A stretch of 64,000 nt of DNA. Origin: an uncultured Candidatus Melainabacteria bacterium (GTDB lineage Bacteria; Cyanobacteriota; Vampirovibrionia; Gastranaerophilales; Gastranaerophilaceae). The notes under the pieces were generated by a model. That model was not told the DNA's origin and searched no databases. It saw nothing but the letters and a program-made list of their open reading frames with translations. Within the stretch, counting starts at the first letter, position 1, and each line of letters opens with the position of its first letter. The stretch covers positions 1 to 64,000 of the forward strand of contig CAKVCZ010000011.1 of the NCBI GenBank assembly GCA_934726055.1. The letters run 5' to 3'. Positions 1 to 7,666 of the stretch are shown here, piece by piece. A program made the position numbers and the translations under genes.

Positions 1-21
1 ATAACTATTCTGTTGCATATT

Positions 22-588
22 TTATAATTCAAAATTATTGTATGATATGTCTATTTCTTCTTGTGTAATACCTATGTATCTTAATGTGATTGATGGAGAT
101 GAGTGATTAAGAATTTTTTGCAAAAGAACAACATCATTAAACTTTTTATAATGATGATAACCAAATGTTTTTCGCATTGTATGTGTTCCAATATTTATAT
201 CAATTTTTAATTCATTACATGCAAAATTTAGGAATCTATATACCTGTGAACGATTTAATCTTTTATGCTTTTTCCCAACAAATAAAGGCTCTCCATTATC
301 TATTGAATAGATTTTTTTCCTGGCTTCTGCTAAATATTCGTTAATAAGATTTTTTAATTTATTGTTTAATGGAAACTTTTTATATTTACCTGTTTTCTTT
401 TCTTTTATTTCAACATAATTTTTGTCTTTTATATCTGAAATATTCAATTTTAATATATCTGAAATTCTAAGTCCTGTGTTTATACCTAGAACAAATATGA
501 GCCTATTTCTTAAATTCTTTTTTGCCAGATAGCTTTCAATACGTTCTATATCATGAATATTTCTAAGTGGTTCTACTAAATTTTTCAT
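22..588 (-). CDS. Minimal tyrosine recombinase (catalytic domain only)
   Basis: Site-specific recombinase of the phage-integrase/Xer family, expected to cut and rejoin DNA through a covalent tyrosine link. The catalytic set is visible (numbering from the chosen start): Arg41 in TGLRISD, a Lys-rich beta-hairpin near 65-70, His136 and Arg139 in HTMRK, His162 in LNHSS, and nucleophile Tyr171 in RYIGI. The protein is about 188 residues and consists almost only of the catalytic domain, with no N-terminal core-binding domain, so it may need a partner or act on simple sites. The ATG at 588 is preferred over one 15 bases upstream because AAAGGGG lies 5 bases before it. A repeated GTTGCATATT lies just beyond both ends of the gene. 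Which DNA it recombines is unknown. Confidence 0.85.
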   Translation of the reverse strand: MKNLVEPLRNIHDIERIESYLAKKNLRNRLIFVLGINTGLRISDILKLNISDIKDKNYVEIKEKKTGKYKKFPLNNKLKNLINEYLAEARKKIYSIDNGEPLFVGKKHKRLNRSQVYRFLNFACNELKIDINIGTHTMRKTFGYHHYKKFNDVVLLQKILNHSSPSITLRYIGITQEEIDISYNNFEL

Positions 589-613
589 AAATACCCCTTT
601 CATTAATTATTGA

Positions 614-639
614 TACATTTTGTTGCATATTAAAATGTA
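614..639. repeat. Recombination-site-like inverted repeat upstream of the recombinase
   Basis: Two perfect 8-bp inverted arms, TACATTTT (614-621) and AAAATGTA (632-639), surround a 10-bp core GTTGCATATT (622-631). Paired arms around a short spacer is the usual architecture of a tyrosine-recombinase crossover site. The same core recurs at 12-21, beyond the other end of the recombinase gene, but there without matching arms. Function is inferred. Confidence 0.4.
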
Positions 640-734
640 ATATTATCCTTTTACAATAATCGTAGATAGTAAAATTAATACCTGTTAAATACTTAGTTAC
701 AGGTAAATTTCAACTAATTTCAACTTATCTTAAT

Positions 735-771
735 AGTTTATGCTATGTCCAAAATAGACATAGCATAAACT
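735..771. promoter_or_regulatory. Perfect 15-bp inverted repeat upstream of the WYL regulator
   Basis: AGTTTATGCTATGTC (735-749) and its exact complement (757-771) are separated by 7 bases and end 33 bases before the ATG of the regulator gene. No T-run follows, so an operator for a dimeric regulator (perhaps autoregulation by the WYL protein) is more likely than a terminator. Role inferred. Confidence 0.45.
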
Positions 772-804
772 TTATGGTAGAATACATTTCACAGGAGAAT
801 TTAT

Positions 805-1767
805 ATGAACGATAAACCAAGATATTCAAGGATTTCAGATATTCTGGATTTAGCAGTTTTTATGTCATCAAAACTTCAAGGTATCACAATTAAAGATATC
901 GAAGAACGTTATAATGTTTCAAGAAGAACGGCAGAAAGAATGCGTGATAGTTTAACTTGCATATTTCCGTCTATAGAAGAAATAGAAACAGATGACATCC
1001 AAAAACATTGGGGTTTTGTTAATTATTCAATATCAAATCTGATAACTTTTGATACTAAAGAAATTGCAAACATTGAACAATATCAACGCAGAACTACTAA
1101 TAAAGAATTAAAAGAAGAACTTGGTAAAACAGTTGAAAAAATAAAAGCGTTCAACAGAAAAAATGCCATTACTATTGAAAATAATATCGAACTTTATTTA
1201 CAAACTGAAGGTTATGCTATTCGTCAAATGCCTCAATATAAAATTAGTGTGGATGCCCTGGAAGTAATTCGTGATGCGGTTCAACATTCAAAAGTCGTAA
1301 CAGGAATATATCATGATAAAAACCGTATTATTGAACCATTAGGTATGATTTACGGTGAAAAAATTTATCTTATAGCAAGAGAAAAAGCAAAAGGTGATGG
1401 AATTTACAATTATCTTTTAAACAAATTTCAGAATTTAAAACTTACCGATAACACTTTTGATAAAGGTGATTTTAATTTGCAAGAATATACTAACCAATCA
1501 TTTGGAGTTTATCATGGAGAAATTTTAGATGTAAAACTTTCTTTTTCTCCACAACTGGCTGAAGAAGCAAGTAATTTTAATTTCCACCCGACACAAAAAG
1601 GTAAATTTGAAAAAGATGGCAGTTATACATTAACATTCAAAGCAAGCGGTAGTAGAGAAATCATCTGGCACGTTTTCCGCTGGGGTTCAGGATGTAAAAT
1701 TATTTCTCCAAAATCGTTAAAAGACGAATATAAACAATACTTAGAAGAAAATTTGAATAATTATTAA
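805..1767 (+). CDS. WYL-domain transcriptional regulator
   Basis: Predicted DNA-binding regulator. Residues of about 10-65 form a DeoR-like winged helix-turn-helix (KDIEERYNVSRRTAERMRD). Residues of about 140-215 match the WYL fold, with IEPLGMIYGEKIYLIAR at the signature position; the W-Y-L triad itself reads I-Y-L. The C-terminal part (SREIIWHVFRWG) fits the WCX extension. WYL proteins are thought to sense nucleic acids or nucleotides and are frequent regulators in defence islands and mobile elements. AGGAG lies 7 bases before the ATG and a long perfect inverted repeat lies upstream. It converges on the RhuM-Fic gene with only 6 bases between the stops. Targets are unknown. Confidence 0.88.
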   Translation: MNDKPRYSRISDILDLAVFMSSKLQGITIKDIEERYNVSRRTAERMRDSLTCIFPSIEEIETDDIQKHWGFVNYSISNLITFDTKEIANIEQYQRRTTNKELKEELGKTVEKIKAFNRKNAITIENNIELYLQTEGYAIRQMPQYKISVDALEVIRDAVQHSKVVTGIYHDKNRIIEPLGMIYGEKIYLIAREKAKGDGIYNYLLNKFQNLKLTDNTFDKGDFNLQEYTNQSFGVYHGEILDVKLSFSPQLAEEASNFNFHPTQKGKFEKDGSYTLTFKASGSREIIWHVFRWGSGCKIISPKSLKDEYKQYLEENLNNY

Positions 1768-1773
1768 GTCAAT

Positions 1774-2778
1774 TTATGCTTGATTTAAAACGCTTACAAC
1801 AATTTGTTTCATAATCTCCATTTCTTCCGGCTTACTTTCCGCAATAAGTAAAGTTAGGGCAAATAGCGTTCCACTGTCTATAATCGGAAGATTATTTTTA
1901 TAAAGCATATTGTTTCTATCTAAGAAATACAAGAAACAACTTGCAGCAATACGTTTGTTTCCATCAGAAAACGAGTGATTTTTTGTTATTAAATATAAAA
2001 GCATTGCAGCTTTTTCTTCCAGCGTCGGATAACAATCTTGACCGTCAAAAGTCTGATAAATTTGATTAACTGAACTTGCAAAACTTCCGTCTTTTGGATT
2101 TGCAAACACATCAGATGCAAATTCAGATTTCATTTTATCTATAACATTCAAATATTCTTTTTCCGAAATTTCCACTGCAATTTTTTGTGTTTGACCCTTT
2201 GTATCAAGAGCTTTGTGGTCAAAATTATCAAGTAAATCTAAACCTTTGGCAAAATTATCAAGTATTTTTGCAACATTTTTACCTTCTTCAACTGTTTCAA
2301 CTTGGTTTTGAATGCTTCTTGATAATAGGTTTATTGTTTGCTGTAAATTAATGATTTTTGCTTGTTGCGCTGATAACACATTATTATTTAGTGCATAACC
2401 TTGTGTTATATATCTTTTTAAAACATCTGTTGCCCAAATTCTGAACTTTGTTGCTCTTGAGGAATTTACTCTATATCCGACAGAAATTATTGCATCAAGA
2501 TTATAAAATTTAGTTGATACTTTTTGAGTTTTGTCTTTTATTGCACCATGTTTTGTGGTTGTTTCCAAAATGGAAATAACCACATCTTCTTTCAATTCAC
2601 CTTCGTTAAAAATATTCTTTAGGTGTTTGCTTATTGCTGGAGTTTTTACCCCAAAAAGTTCAGCCATTTGCTTTTGTGTTAGCCAAATTGTTTCATCTTC
2701 AAGTTTTGTATCAAGCGATACGGTTCCATCTTCGCTTGTATATATTACTATTTCACCTTTTTGATAGTTTTGTTCCAT
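1774..2778 (-). CDS. RhuM-family protein with C-terminal Fic/Doc domain
   Basis: Two-part protein of 334 residues. The N-terminal portion is the RhuM virulence-type domain (TIWLTQKQMAELFGVKTPAISKHL, a helix-turn-helix-like segment, then KFYNLDAIISVGYRVNS). The C-terminal portion is a Fic/Doc fold with the loop HSFSDGNKRIAAS. Fic enzymes usually transfer AMP with HxFx(D/E)GNGRxxR; here Lys replaces the Gly before Arg and the second Arg is absent, closer to Doc, a kinase of EF-Tu. It could therefore be a toxin-like protein modifier, but activity is not shown by sequence. No partner antitoxin gene is visible beside it. It sits between a WYL regulator and a helicase-nuclease in an accessory region. 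Confidence 0.85.
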   Translation of the reverse strand: MEQNYQKGEIVIYTSEDGTVSLDTKLEDETIWLTQKQMAELFGVKTPAISKHLKNIFNEGELKEDVVISILETTTKHGAIKDKTQKVSTKFYNLDAIISVGYRVNSSRATKFRIWATDVLKRYITQGYALNNNVLSAQQAKIINLQQTINLLSRSIQNQVETVEEGKNVAKILDNFAKGLDLLDNFDHKALDTKGQTQKIAVEISEKEYLNVIDKMKSEFASDVFANPKDGSFASSVNQIYQTFDGQDCYPTLEEKAAMLLYLITKNHSFSDGNKRIAASCFLYFLDRNNMLYKNNLPIIDSGTLFALTLLIAESKPEEMEIMKQIVVSVLNQA

Positions 2779-2830
2779 AAATTATACCTATAACAATTAT
2801 AACTAAAAATCAAAAAACTTTGACTTTTGA

Positions 2831-5800
2831 TTATATTCTGTTTAAGTTACAAAATTCTTTATAGGCACAATATTGACAAGCCTTTTCGTTTTTACTTGGT
2901 TCAAATTCATGTGATTTTATCGCTAATACTGCTTTTTTAAATTTATCAACAGCATTTGAAATTTCTTCTTCAGTATATACAATTCCATTATTTGTAGTTT
3001 CAAAATCTTCCGGATATATGAATTTTGTAACAGATACTGTATTTCCAGTTGTTTTTTCATAAAAATACTTATACCAAGCCATTTGGTTATAATAGTTTTC
3101 TTTTTCTCCGTCAATTTTAATTTTGGAATTTTTATTATCCCCGGTTTTGTAGTCATAAATAGAATATGTACCGTCTTTGTTTTTGTCTATTCTATCTATT
3201 ATTCCGTAGAATTTTGTACCATCTTCAAGGACATAATTTATTTTTTCTTCTTGCTTGAATAAATCTGTCGCAGTGGTATTAACTATTTGACAATAATATT
3301 TATCAAGTGCTTTTTCACCTCTGCCTTCAAAGTTCAATCGTTGTTCATATGATTCCATAGGCTGATTGGATAATTCATCTTTAAACCATTTTATGAATTG
3401 TTCTTTTTCAGGTGGTGTCTTATTATCTTTTATGAATTTTATAGCAAGCTCACAAGCCTTATGTATAGCTGTACCATAACTTAAATAATTTGGATTTCCG
3501 TCTTTTGCTTCGAGTTTCAAAATATCTTCATACAAATATTGTCTTGGACAATTAATATATTTATTTATGGCAGTTGCAGAAAAAGCTCTGTCTGCTAATT
3601 TTGTATCAATAAATTCATGGAAATCTTTTTTATAATCATATTCACGTTTTACCAAAAGTTCGTTTACCTGTTTCCAATATGAATTTTCATCATATTCGAA
3701 AGGTTTTGGTTCTCTTTCAAGCATATCTTGAATATTTACAATAAATTTTGTAGTTTTTTTAGGTTTTCTTTCAATTAATTCCGGACAAGACATTCTTAGT
3801 GTATGTTTTGCTCTTGTCATTGCAACATACATTAATTTAGTTAAGTCTGACGGTTTAACTTCATTTTTTATTTCATCATCTGTTTTGTATTCTGATTTAT
3901 CTAGCGGAATATCAGGTTTTAATGATTTAGAACTGCTTTCCCACTTATAAGATTCAAGTGTAGGCATATAAACATATTCAAATTCACGACCTTTAGCACT
4001 ATGATAAGTACTTAATTGTATCGCATTCAACGGAACAGGAGATTTATCCGTACAAATTTTTTCTTCATCTTCGATAATAGATTTTAGATACACATAAAAT
4101 TCTTCTAAAAAGCTTGTTTTATATATTTCAGAAAAACCTACGGCTTCATCTATAAACTTCTTAAGTCCTGCAATACTTTCAGTTTGATTAATTTTTGTAT
4201 TCAAATAATAATCAAAAATACCTGTTTTTGCACCTATTTCAAGCACAGTATTTTTAATATTTTCTTTTGTCATATATTCTCTTAAATAATCATAAGTATC
4301 TAGGAATTTTTCAAACTTTTCAGCATCAACTAATTTGTCTTTAGGCAAGTCTCTTAATACATCTATGAATGTTTTTTTCTTAGATACTTCTTTATATAAT
4401 TCTTGATAATCCTTAGGGTGAACATTAAACGGACTCATCATTAATAATTCAAAAATTCTGTTTGAATGCATTTCAGGATTAATTAAGAATTGAATATAAA
4501 AGTAAAGAATATTTACAGCAGGAATTGTAAATATATCTTTGCCTTCTTTTAATTCGAAAGGAATGTTTCTTGCTTTAAGCATTTCTCCAAATGATTGAGC
4601 TTCTGCATTTGAACGAGTAAGAATAGCTATTTCTGAATATTTCTTTTCACCTGTTTTAGAATCTTTTGGACAATCAGAGGAATTTATAAGTTCTTCTATT
4701 TCTTTTACTATTTCAACATATTCCTGCATTATATCTGCATATTTGTAAAATCTTACAGGTTTGTTTTTTACATTAACGTCAGTATTTTTGGCAATAAGTT
4801 CTTTATTTATAGGATTACCGTCTTTATCAGTAAATTTGTGAGAATTTGCCAAACTTAAAGGGTCTTGTGCAATTACCGCTCTTGCTGCATTAAGAATGCT
4901 TTGAGTTGAACGCATATTTTCCGTCAAGCAAATAATTTTTGTATCAGGAAATTCTTTTAAATAGTTTTCTATTGTATCAAGTTTTGCACCTTGAAAGCGG
5001 TAAATAATTTGGTCATCATCACCCACAACAAACACATTTTGCGTTTCAAGTTCTTTGGAAAGTGCAAACACAATTTGATTTTGTGAGTTATTGGTATCTT
5101 GATATTCATCAACCATAATATATTCATATCTGTTTGCAACTTTACTTAAAAATGACGGATTAGATTCAAATTTATCCAATACCATGTTAATCATATCGTT
5201 GAAATCAATATATCTTTGTTCAATCATTTTGCTTTGATAAAGTTCATAAAATTTCCAAAGTTCTTTTGCTTGGTTAATTTTTTTCTCTATTTTAATTAAA
5301 TCGCCTTCATCTGTTTTTGTTTTGTTATTACCTTTCTTTTGCTTTTCTTCAATTTTTGCTTTAAGACGCAATTTTTCAGGTTCCCAGTCAGGATTTTCCT
5401 TAATATTTTTCAAAAATTTATCTTCATTCAAACGATTTTGTTTTATTGCACTTATACTTTTTTTGATTTGGTTAATATAATAATATGGATCGTTCTTTTC
5501 CGTTCTGAAATAAACAGGATTAATTTCATCAATACACTCTTTTATTAATGCCTTTGAAACGGTATCAGAGATTACTTTATAATTTGAAGGAATTTCGAAC
5601 TCATCAGAAAATTCATCTATAATATTTCCGCAAAAACTGTGATAAGTAAAAATTTGAACACCACATGAAATAACGTTTAATTCATCTTCAATACGTTTTT
5701 TCATTTCGTTAGCAGCTGCATCAGTAAATGTAAGGCATAATATTTTTTCAGGGTCAATACCTTTAGATAACATATTTTTTATACGTTCAACAATGGTAAA

Positions 5801-5908
5801 AGTTTTACCTGTACCCGGACCTGCAAGAACAAGGTATTTGCCGTTTATATTCTCGATACATTCTTGCTGCTTTTGATTCGGTTTGTTTTTGATTGTTGCT
5901 GTATTCAT
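2831..5908 (-). CDS. UvrD/Rep-type helicase fused to RecB-like nuclease
   Basis: ATP-dependent superfamily 1A helicase with a C-terminal PD-(D/E)XK nuclease. Helicase motifs in order: Walker A GPGTGKT near the N-terminus, VDEYQDTN (motif II), GDDDQIIYRFQG (motif III), YHSAKGREFEYV and MYVAMTRAKHTL (motif VI). The last 230 residues hold the nuclease: INKYINCPRQYLY, HKACELA, YGIIDRID and IYDYKTGD, then three cysteines in CQYCAYKEFC. Together with the earlier Cys these would bind a 4Fe-4S cluster, as in AddB. Likely role is DNA end processing, repair or attack on foreign DNA. The ATG at 5908 follows AGGAG by 7 bases and gives 1025 residues; an in-frame start at 5980 lacks such a site. All catalytic motifs look intact. 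Confidence 0.88.
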   Translation of the reverse strand: MNTATIKNKPNQKQQECIENINGKYLVLAGPGTGKTFTIVERIKNMLSKGIDPEKILCLTFTDAAANEMKKRIEDELNVISCGVQIFTYHSFCGNIIDEFSDEFEIPSNYKVISDTVSKALIKECIDEINPVYFRTEKNDPYYYINQIKKSISAIKQNRLNEDKFLKNIKENPDWEPEKLRLKAKIEEKQKKGNNKTKTDEGDLIKIEKKINQAKELWKFYELYQSKMIEQRYIDFNDMINMVLDKFESNPSFLSKVANRYEYIMVDEYQDTNNSQNQIVFALSKELETQNVFVVGDDDQIIYRFQGAKLDTIENYLKEFPDTKIICLTENMRSTQSILNAARAVIAQDPLSLANSHKFTDKDGNPINKELIAKNTDVNVKNKPVRFYKYADIMQEYVEIVKEIEELINSSDCPKDSKTGEKKYSEIAILTRSNAEAQSFGEMLKARNIPFELKEGKDIFTIPAVNILYFYIQFLINPEMHSNRIFELLMMSPFNVHPKDYQELYKEVSKKKTFIDVLRDLPKDKLVDAEKFEKFLDTYDYLREYMTKENIKNTVLEIGAKTGIFDYYLNTKINQTESIAGLKKFIDEAVGFSEIYKTSFLEEFYVYLKSIIEDEEKICTDKSPVPLNAIQLSTYHSAKGREFEYVYMPTLESYKWESSSKSLKPDIPLDKSEYKTDDEIKNEVKPSDLTKLMYVAMTRAKHTLRMSCPELIERKPKKTTKFIVNIQDMLEREPKPFEYDENSYWKQVNELLVKREYDYKKDFHEFIDTKLADRAFSATAINKYINCPRQYLYEDILKLEAKDGNPNYLSYGTAIHKACELAIKFIKDNKTPPEKEQFIKWFKDELSNQPMESYEQRLNFEGRGEKALDKYYCQIVNTTATDLFKQEEKINYVLEDGTKFYGIIDRIDKNKDGTYSIYDYKTGDNKNSKIKIDGEKENYYNQMAWYKYFYEKTTGNTVSVTKFIYPEDFETTNNGIVYTEEEISNAVDKFKKAVLAIKSHEFEPSKNEKACQYCAYKEFCNLNRI

Positions 5909-6134
5909 GTGATTTCTCCTATATAAGATAATATTATAACCTAAATTATTATAAATTTTCCCTACGTCAAATTCGGACAATATATTTTAAGATTGTAAAA
6001 ATATATTAAACAAGAGGGTAATAGGAAACGTTTTAAGGTGTCTCTATTGCTTTTCAAGTAAAAGACCATACCTTGATTTTAGTATTTTTGAATAGTCATT
6101 ATTTATATGGGAATATATGCTTTGTAGTTTCTTT

Positions 6135-6166
6135 CAAATAAAAAAGGCTAACCATTATGGTTAGCC
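6135..6166 (-). terminator. Rho-independent terminator of the small RHH gene
   Basis: GGCTAACC (6146-6153) and GGTTAGCC (6159-6166) form a stem around ATTAT. Read on the minus strand it is followed by TTTTTTATTTG, a typical T-tail, 25 bases after the stop of the 47-residue gene. Confidence 0.8.
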
Positions 6167-6190
6167 ACAAAACACTATAAGTAACAATCT

Positions 6191-6334
6191 TTAACTTTTT
6201 ACCGTGATATCTATATTTGCAAGAACAATATCTAAACTGTCTCTAAGTAATTGTGAAAGATTAACATATCTTTCTAATGTTTTTAGTTTTTCTGCTTGTT
6301 CTTTTGTTGTTTGAAAAGAAAGTCTCATTGTCAT
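6191..6334 (-). CDS. 47-residue ribbon-helix-helix-like protein
   Basis: Small basic protein starting MTMRLSFQTTKEQAEKLKTL. A short beta-strand with alternating residues (MRLSF) followed by two helices (TKEQAEKLKTLERYV and LSQLLRDSLDIVLANI) resembles the CopG/Arc ribbon-helix-helix fold used by plasmid copy-control repressors and antitoxins. AGGAGA is placed 8 bases before the ATG and a strong terminator follows the stop, so it looks like a complete monocistronic gene. It lies opposite and upstream of the replication initiator gene, where a copy-number or transfer regulator would be expected. Fold assignment is by eye; target unknown. Confidence 0.65.
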   Translation of the reverse strand: MTMRLSFQTTKEQAEKLKTLERYVNLSQLLRDSLDIVLANIDITVKS

Positions 6335-6424
6335 TGTAGAAATCTCCTTATATTTATTTTCTCTCTATACATTATAAAATTTAATATTTTTGAATTGTAA
6401 AATACATAAATATTAATTTATCAA

Positions 6425-6438
6425 TAAGGCATGCCTTA
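6425..6438. repeat. 14-bp perfect palindrome upstream of the initiator gene
   Basis: TAAGGCATGCCTTA is self-complementary and lies between the divergent RHH-like and initiator genes. Possible binding site for one of the local regulators; no direct evidence. Confidence 0.35.
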
Positions 6439-6516
6439 GTTATTTTACATGCCATTTTTTGTAAATCCATTTTTATCGTATTGTCTAAAAGTCTTTTGTA
6501 GATTGATTTTTAGTTT

Positions 6517-6546
6517 TTGTCAGAACTGTAATTTCAAAATTATTAT
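6517..6546 (+). promoter_or_regulatory. Predicted promoter of the initiator gene
   Basis: TTGTCA (6517-6522) and TATTAT (6541-6546) with an 18-base spacer match the vegetative -35/-10 consensus. The implied leader is about 55-60 bases long. Confidence 0.55.
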
Positions 6547-6564
6547 ATTTTATTTTAGAAAACA

Positions 6565-6588
6565 GAAAATTATGTTTTCATAATTTTC
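6565..6588 (+). promoter_or_regulatory. 10-bp hairpin just before the initiator ribosome-binding site
   Basis: GAAAATTATG (6565-6574) and CATAATTTTC (6579-6588) form a perfect stem with a TTTT loop. It ends 4 bases before the GAGAGGGA ribosome-binding site of the initiator gene, so it could be an operator or an RNA hairpin limiting initiator synthesis. Inferred. Confidence 0.45.
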
Positions 6589-6610
6589 ACAAGAGAGGGA
6601 AAAAGAATTA

Positions 6611-7417
6611 ATGGCGAATGAGAGCATTATAAAAATAAGAAATAAACAAGCAACAAATGCACTTGCCAGAATTAGTAGTAAGAGTAACTTTGTTAATGAT
6701 ATGGGGATGTTGTCATTATCTATGCAATATGGGAAAGCAAATCTTACTTTTACTCTTTCTAATCCTACAGTTACTATTAATCAGATGTCGCAAAAGATAT
6801 TTAGAATCCTCACTGGAGAATTATCTGAAAATAATAGTTGCAATATTAGTATATCTTTGCAGAAAATGATGTCATTTTTAGGACTAAAAGATATTGATAA
6901 TTTTAGAGTTAGTTTAAAGAAATCACTAGAAGGATTACAGGCATTGAAGGTTAGTGGTTCTTATGATTCTAATTCTTTCAGTTTTGATGTATTACCTGAA
7001 TGGCACATAGCTAATAGTATCCTTACGATAAGATTCGACGATGCTTTATATAATTATATACAAAGCAAATCCTTGTTAAAATATCCGGTAAAAGCATTAC
7101 AAGTAGAAAGTAGCGATAAGCGACATCCTTATAGTTTCTTTTTAGTTGACAAACTAATTGAACAACAAAACATTTGCAAGAAAGATGATTTCAGAATAAA
7201 AATTATAAACCTATTGGTATGGTGTACAAATAATGGGATGCCCCTTTATGAAAATGTCAAAAATAGCAATAGAAACTATAAAGAGAGAATTATTGAACCG
7301 TTTGAACGGGATTTAAACCATTTAGGAAAAATTCTTAAATGGAATTATGACTGTGGTAGAAGACCTACTAAATTTGTAGATTGGGTGGAGGAATATATAA
7401 ATGTTAGTTTTTATTAA
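6611..7417 (+). CDS. Probable plasmid-type replication initiator
   Basis: A 268-residue protein that resembles initiators of the Rep_3/RepB type in size, composition (many Lys, Asn, Ser) and setting; no diagnostic motif can be named with certainty. Two winged-helix-like halves can be suspected: residues of about 60-140 (including KMMSFLGLKDIDNFRVSLKK) and 170-255 (KDDFRIKIINLLVWC, ending GRRPTKFVDWVEEYIN). The case rests on context: three tandem 22-bp repeats begin 14 bases after its stop, the next gene is a primase-helicase, and its own promoter and hairpin precede it. If correct, it would bind the repeats and open the element's origin. Alternatives: a phage replication organiser or an unrelated DNA-binding protein. 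Confidence 0.55.
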   Translation: MANESIIKIRNKQATNALARISSKSNFVNDMGMLSLSMQYGKANLTFTLSNPTVTINQMSQKIFRILTGELSENNSCNISISLQKMMSFLGLKDIDNFRVSLKKSLEGLQALKVSGSYDSNSFSFDVLPEWHIANSILTIRFDDALYNYIQSKSLLKYPVKALQVESSDKRHPYSFFLVDKLIEQQNICKKDDFRIKIINLLVWCTNNGMPLYENVKNSNRNYKERIIEPFERDLNHLGKILKWNYDCGRRPTKFVDWVEEYINVSFY

Positions 7418-7430
7418 CTATATTCAAAAA

Positions 7431-7496
7431 CACTGTTTATGTTGTGCAAATACATTTTCTATAATGTGCAAACACAGGGTCTATGGTGTGCAGAAA
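7431..7496 (+). repeat. Three tandem 22-bp iteron-like repeats
   Basis: Adjacent units at 7431-7452, 7453-7474 and 7475-7496 share CA at the start, TCTAT/TTTAT in the middle and a TGTGCAAA/TGTGCAGA core near the end. A period of 22 bp (two helical turns) with no gap is typical of iterons bound by plasmid initiators. They lie immediately after the presumed initiator gene. Confidence 0.6.
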
Positions 7497-7553
7497 TGGC
7501 ATCAAACCATTATGAACACTGGATGCTTTTTACTTATATATTCATATATTTAC

Positions 7554-7579
7554 TACGCTCCCCCATGAAGGGGGACGTA
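7554..7579. repeat. GC-rich hairpin, possible origin structure
   Basis: TACG and TCCCCC (7554-7564, with one bulged C) pair with GGGGGA and CGTA (7570-7579) around a 5-base loop. This G/C-rich hairpin stands out in very AT-rich DNA between the iterons and the primase-helicase gene. It has no T-tail, so a replication structure (primosome or single-strand origin) is plausible. Confidence 0.4.
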
Positions 7580-7666
7580 GATAGGGGGAAAAAGAAAGAA
7601 ATGTTTGGGGGAACAGCCTCACTTCAACATTTTAGATAATAGAGAGGCATTTGAAAGGGTTTTTAA

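Noticed and set aside
5909..5980. N-terminal extension of the helicase-nuclease to 5980
   Set aside because: The added residues are not helicase-like and only the ATG at 5908 has a well-placed AGGAG.
7439..7639. 66-codon plus-strand ORF between initiator and primase-helicase
   Set aside because: No ribosome-binding site, and it spans the iterons and the GC-rich hairpin; non-coding origin sequence is the better reading.
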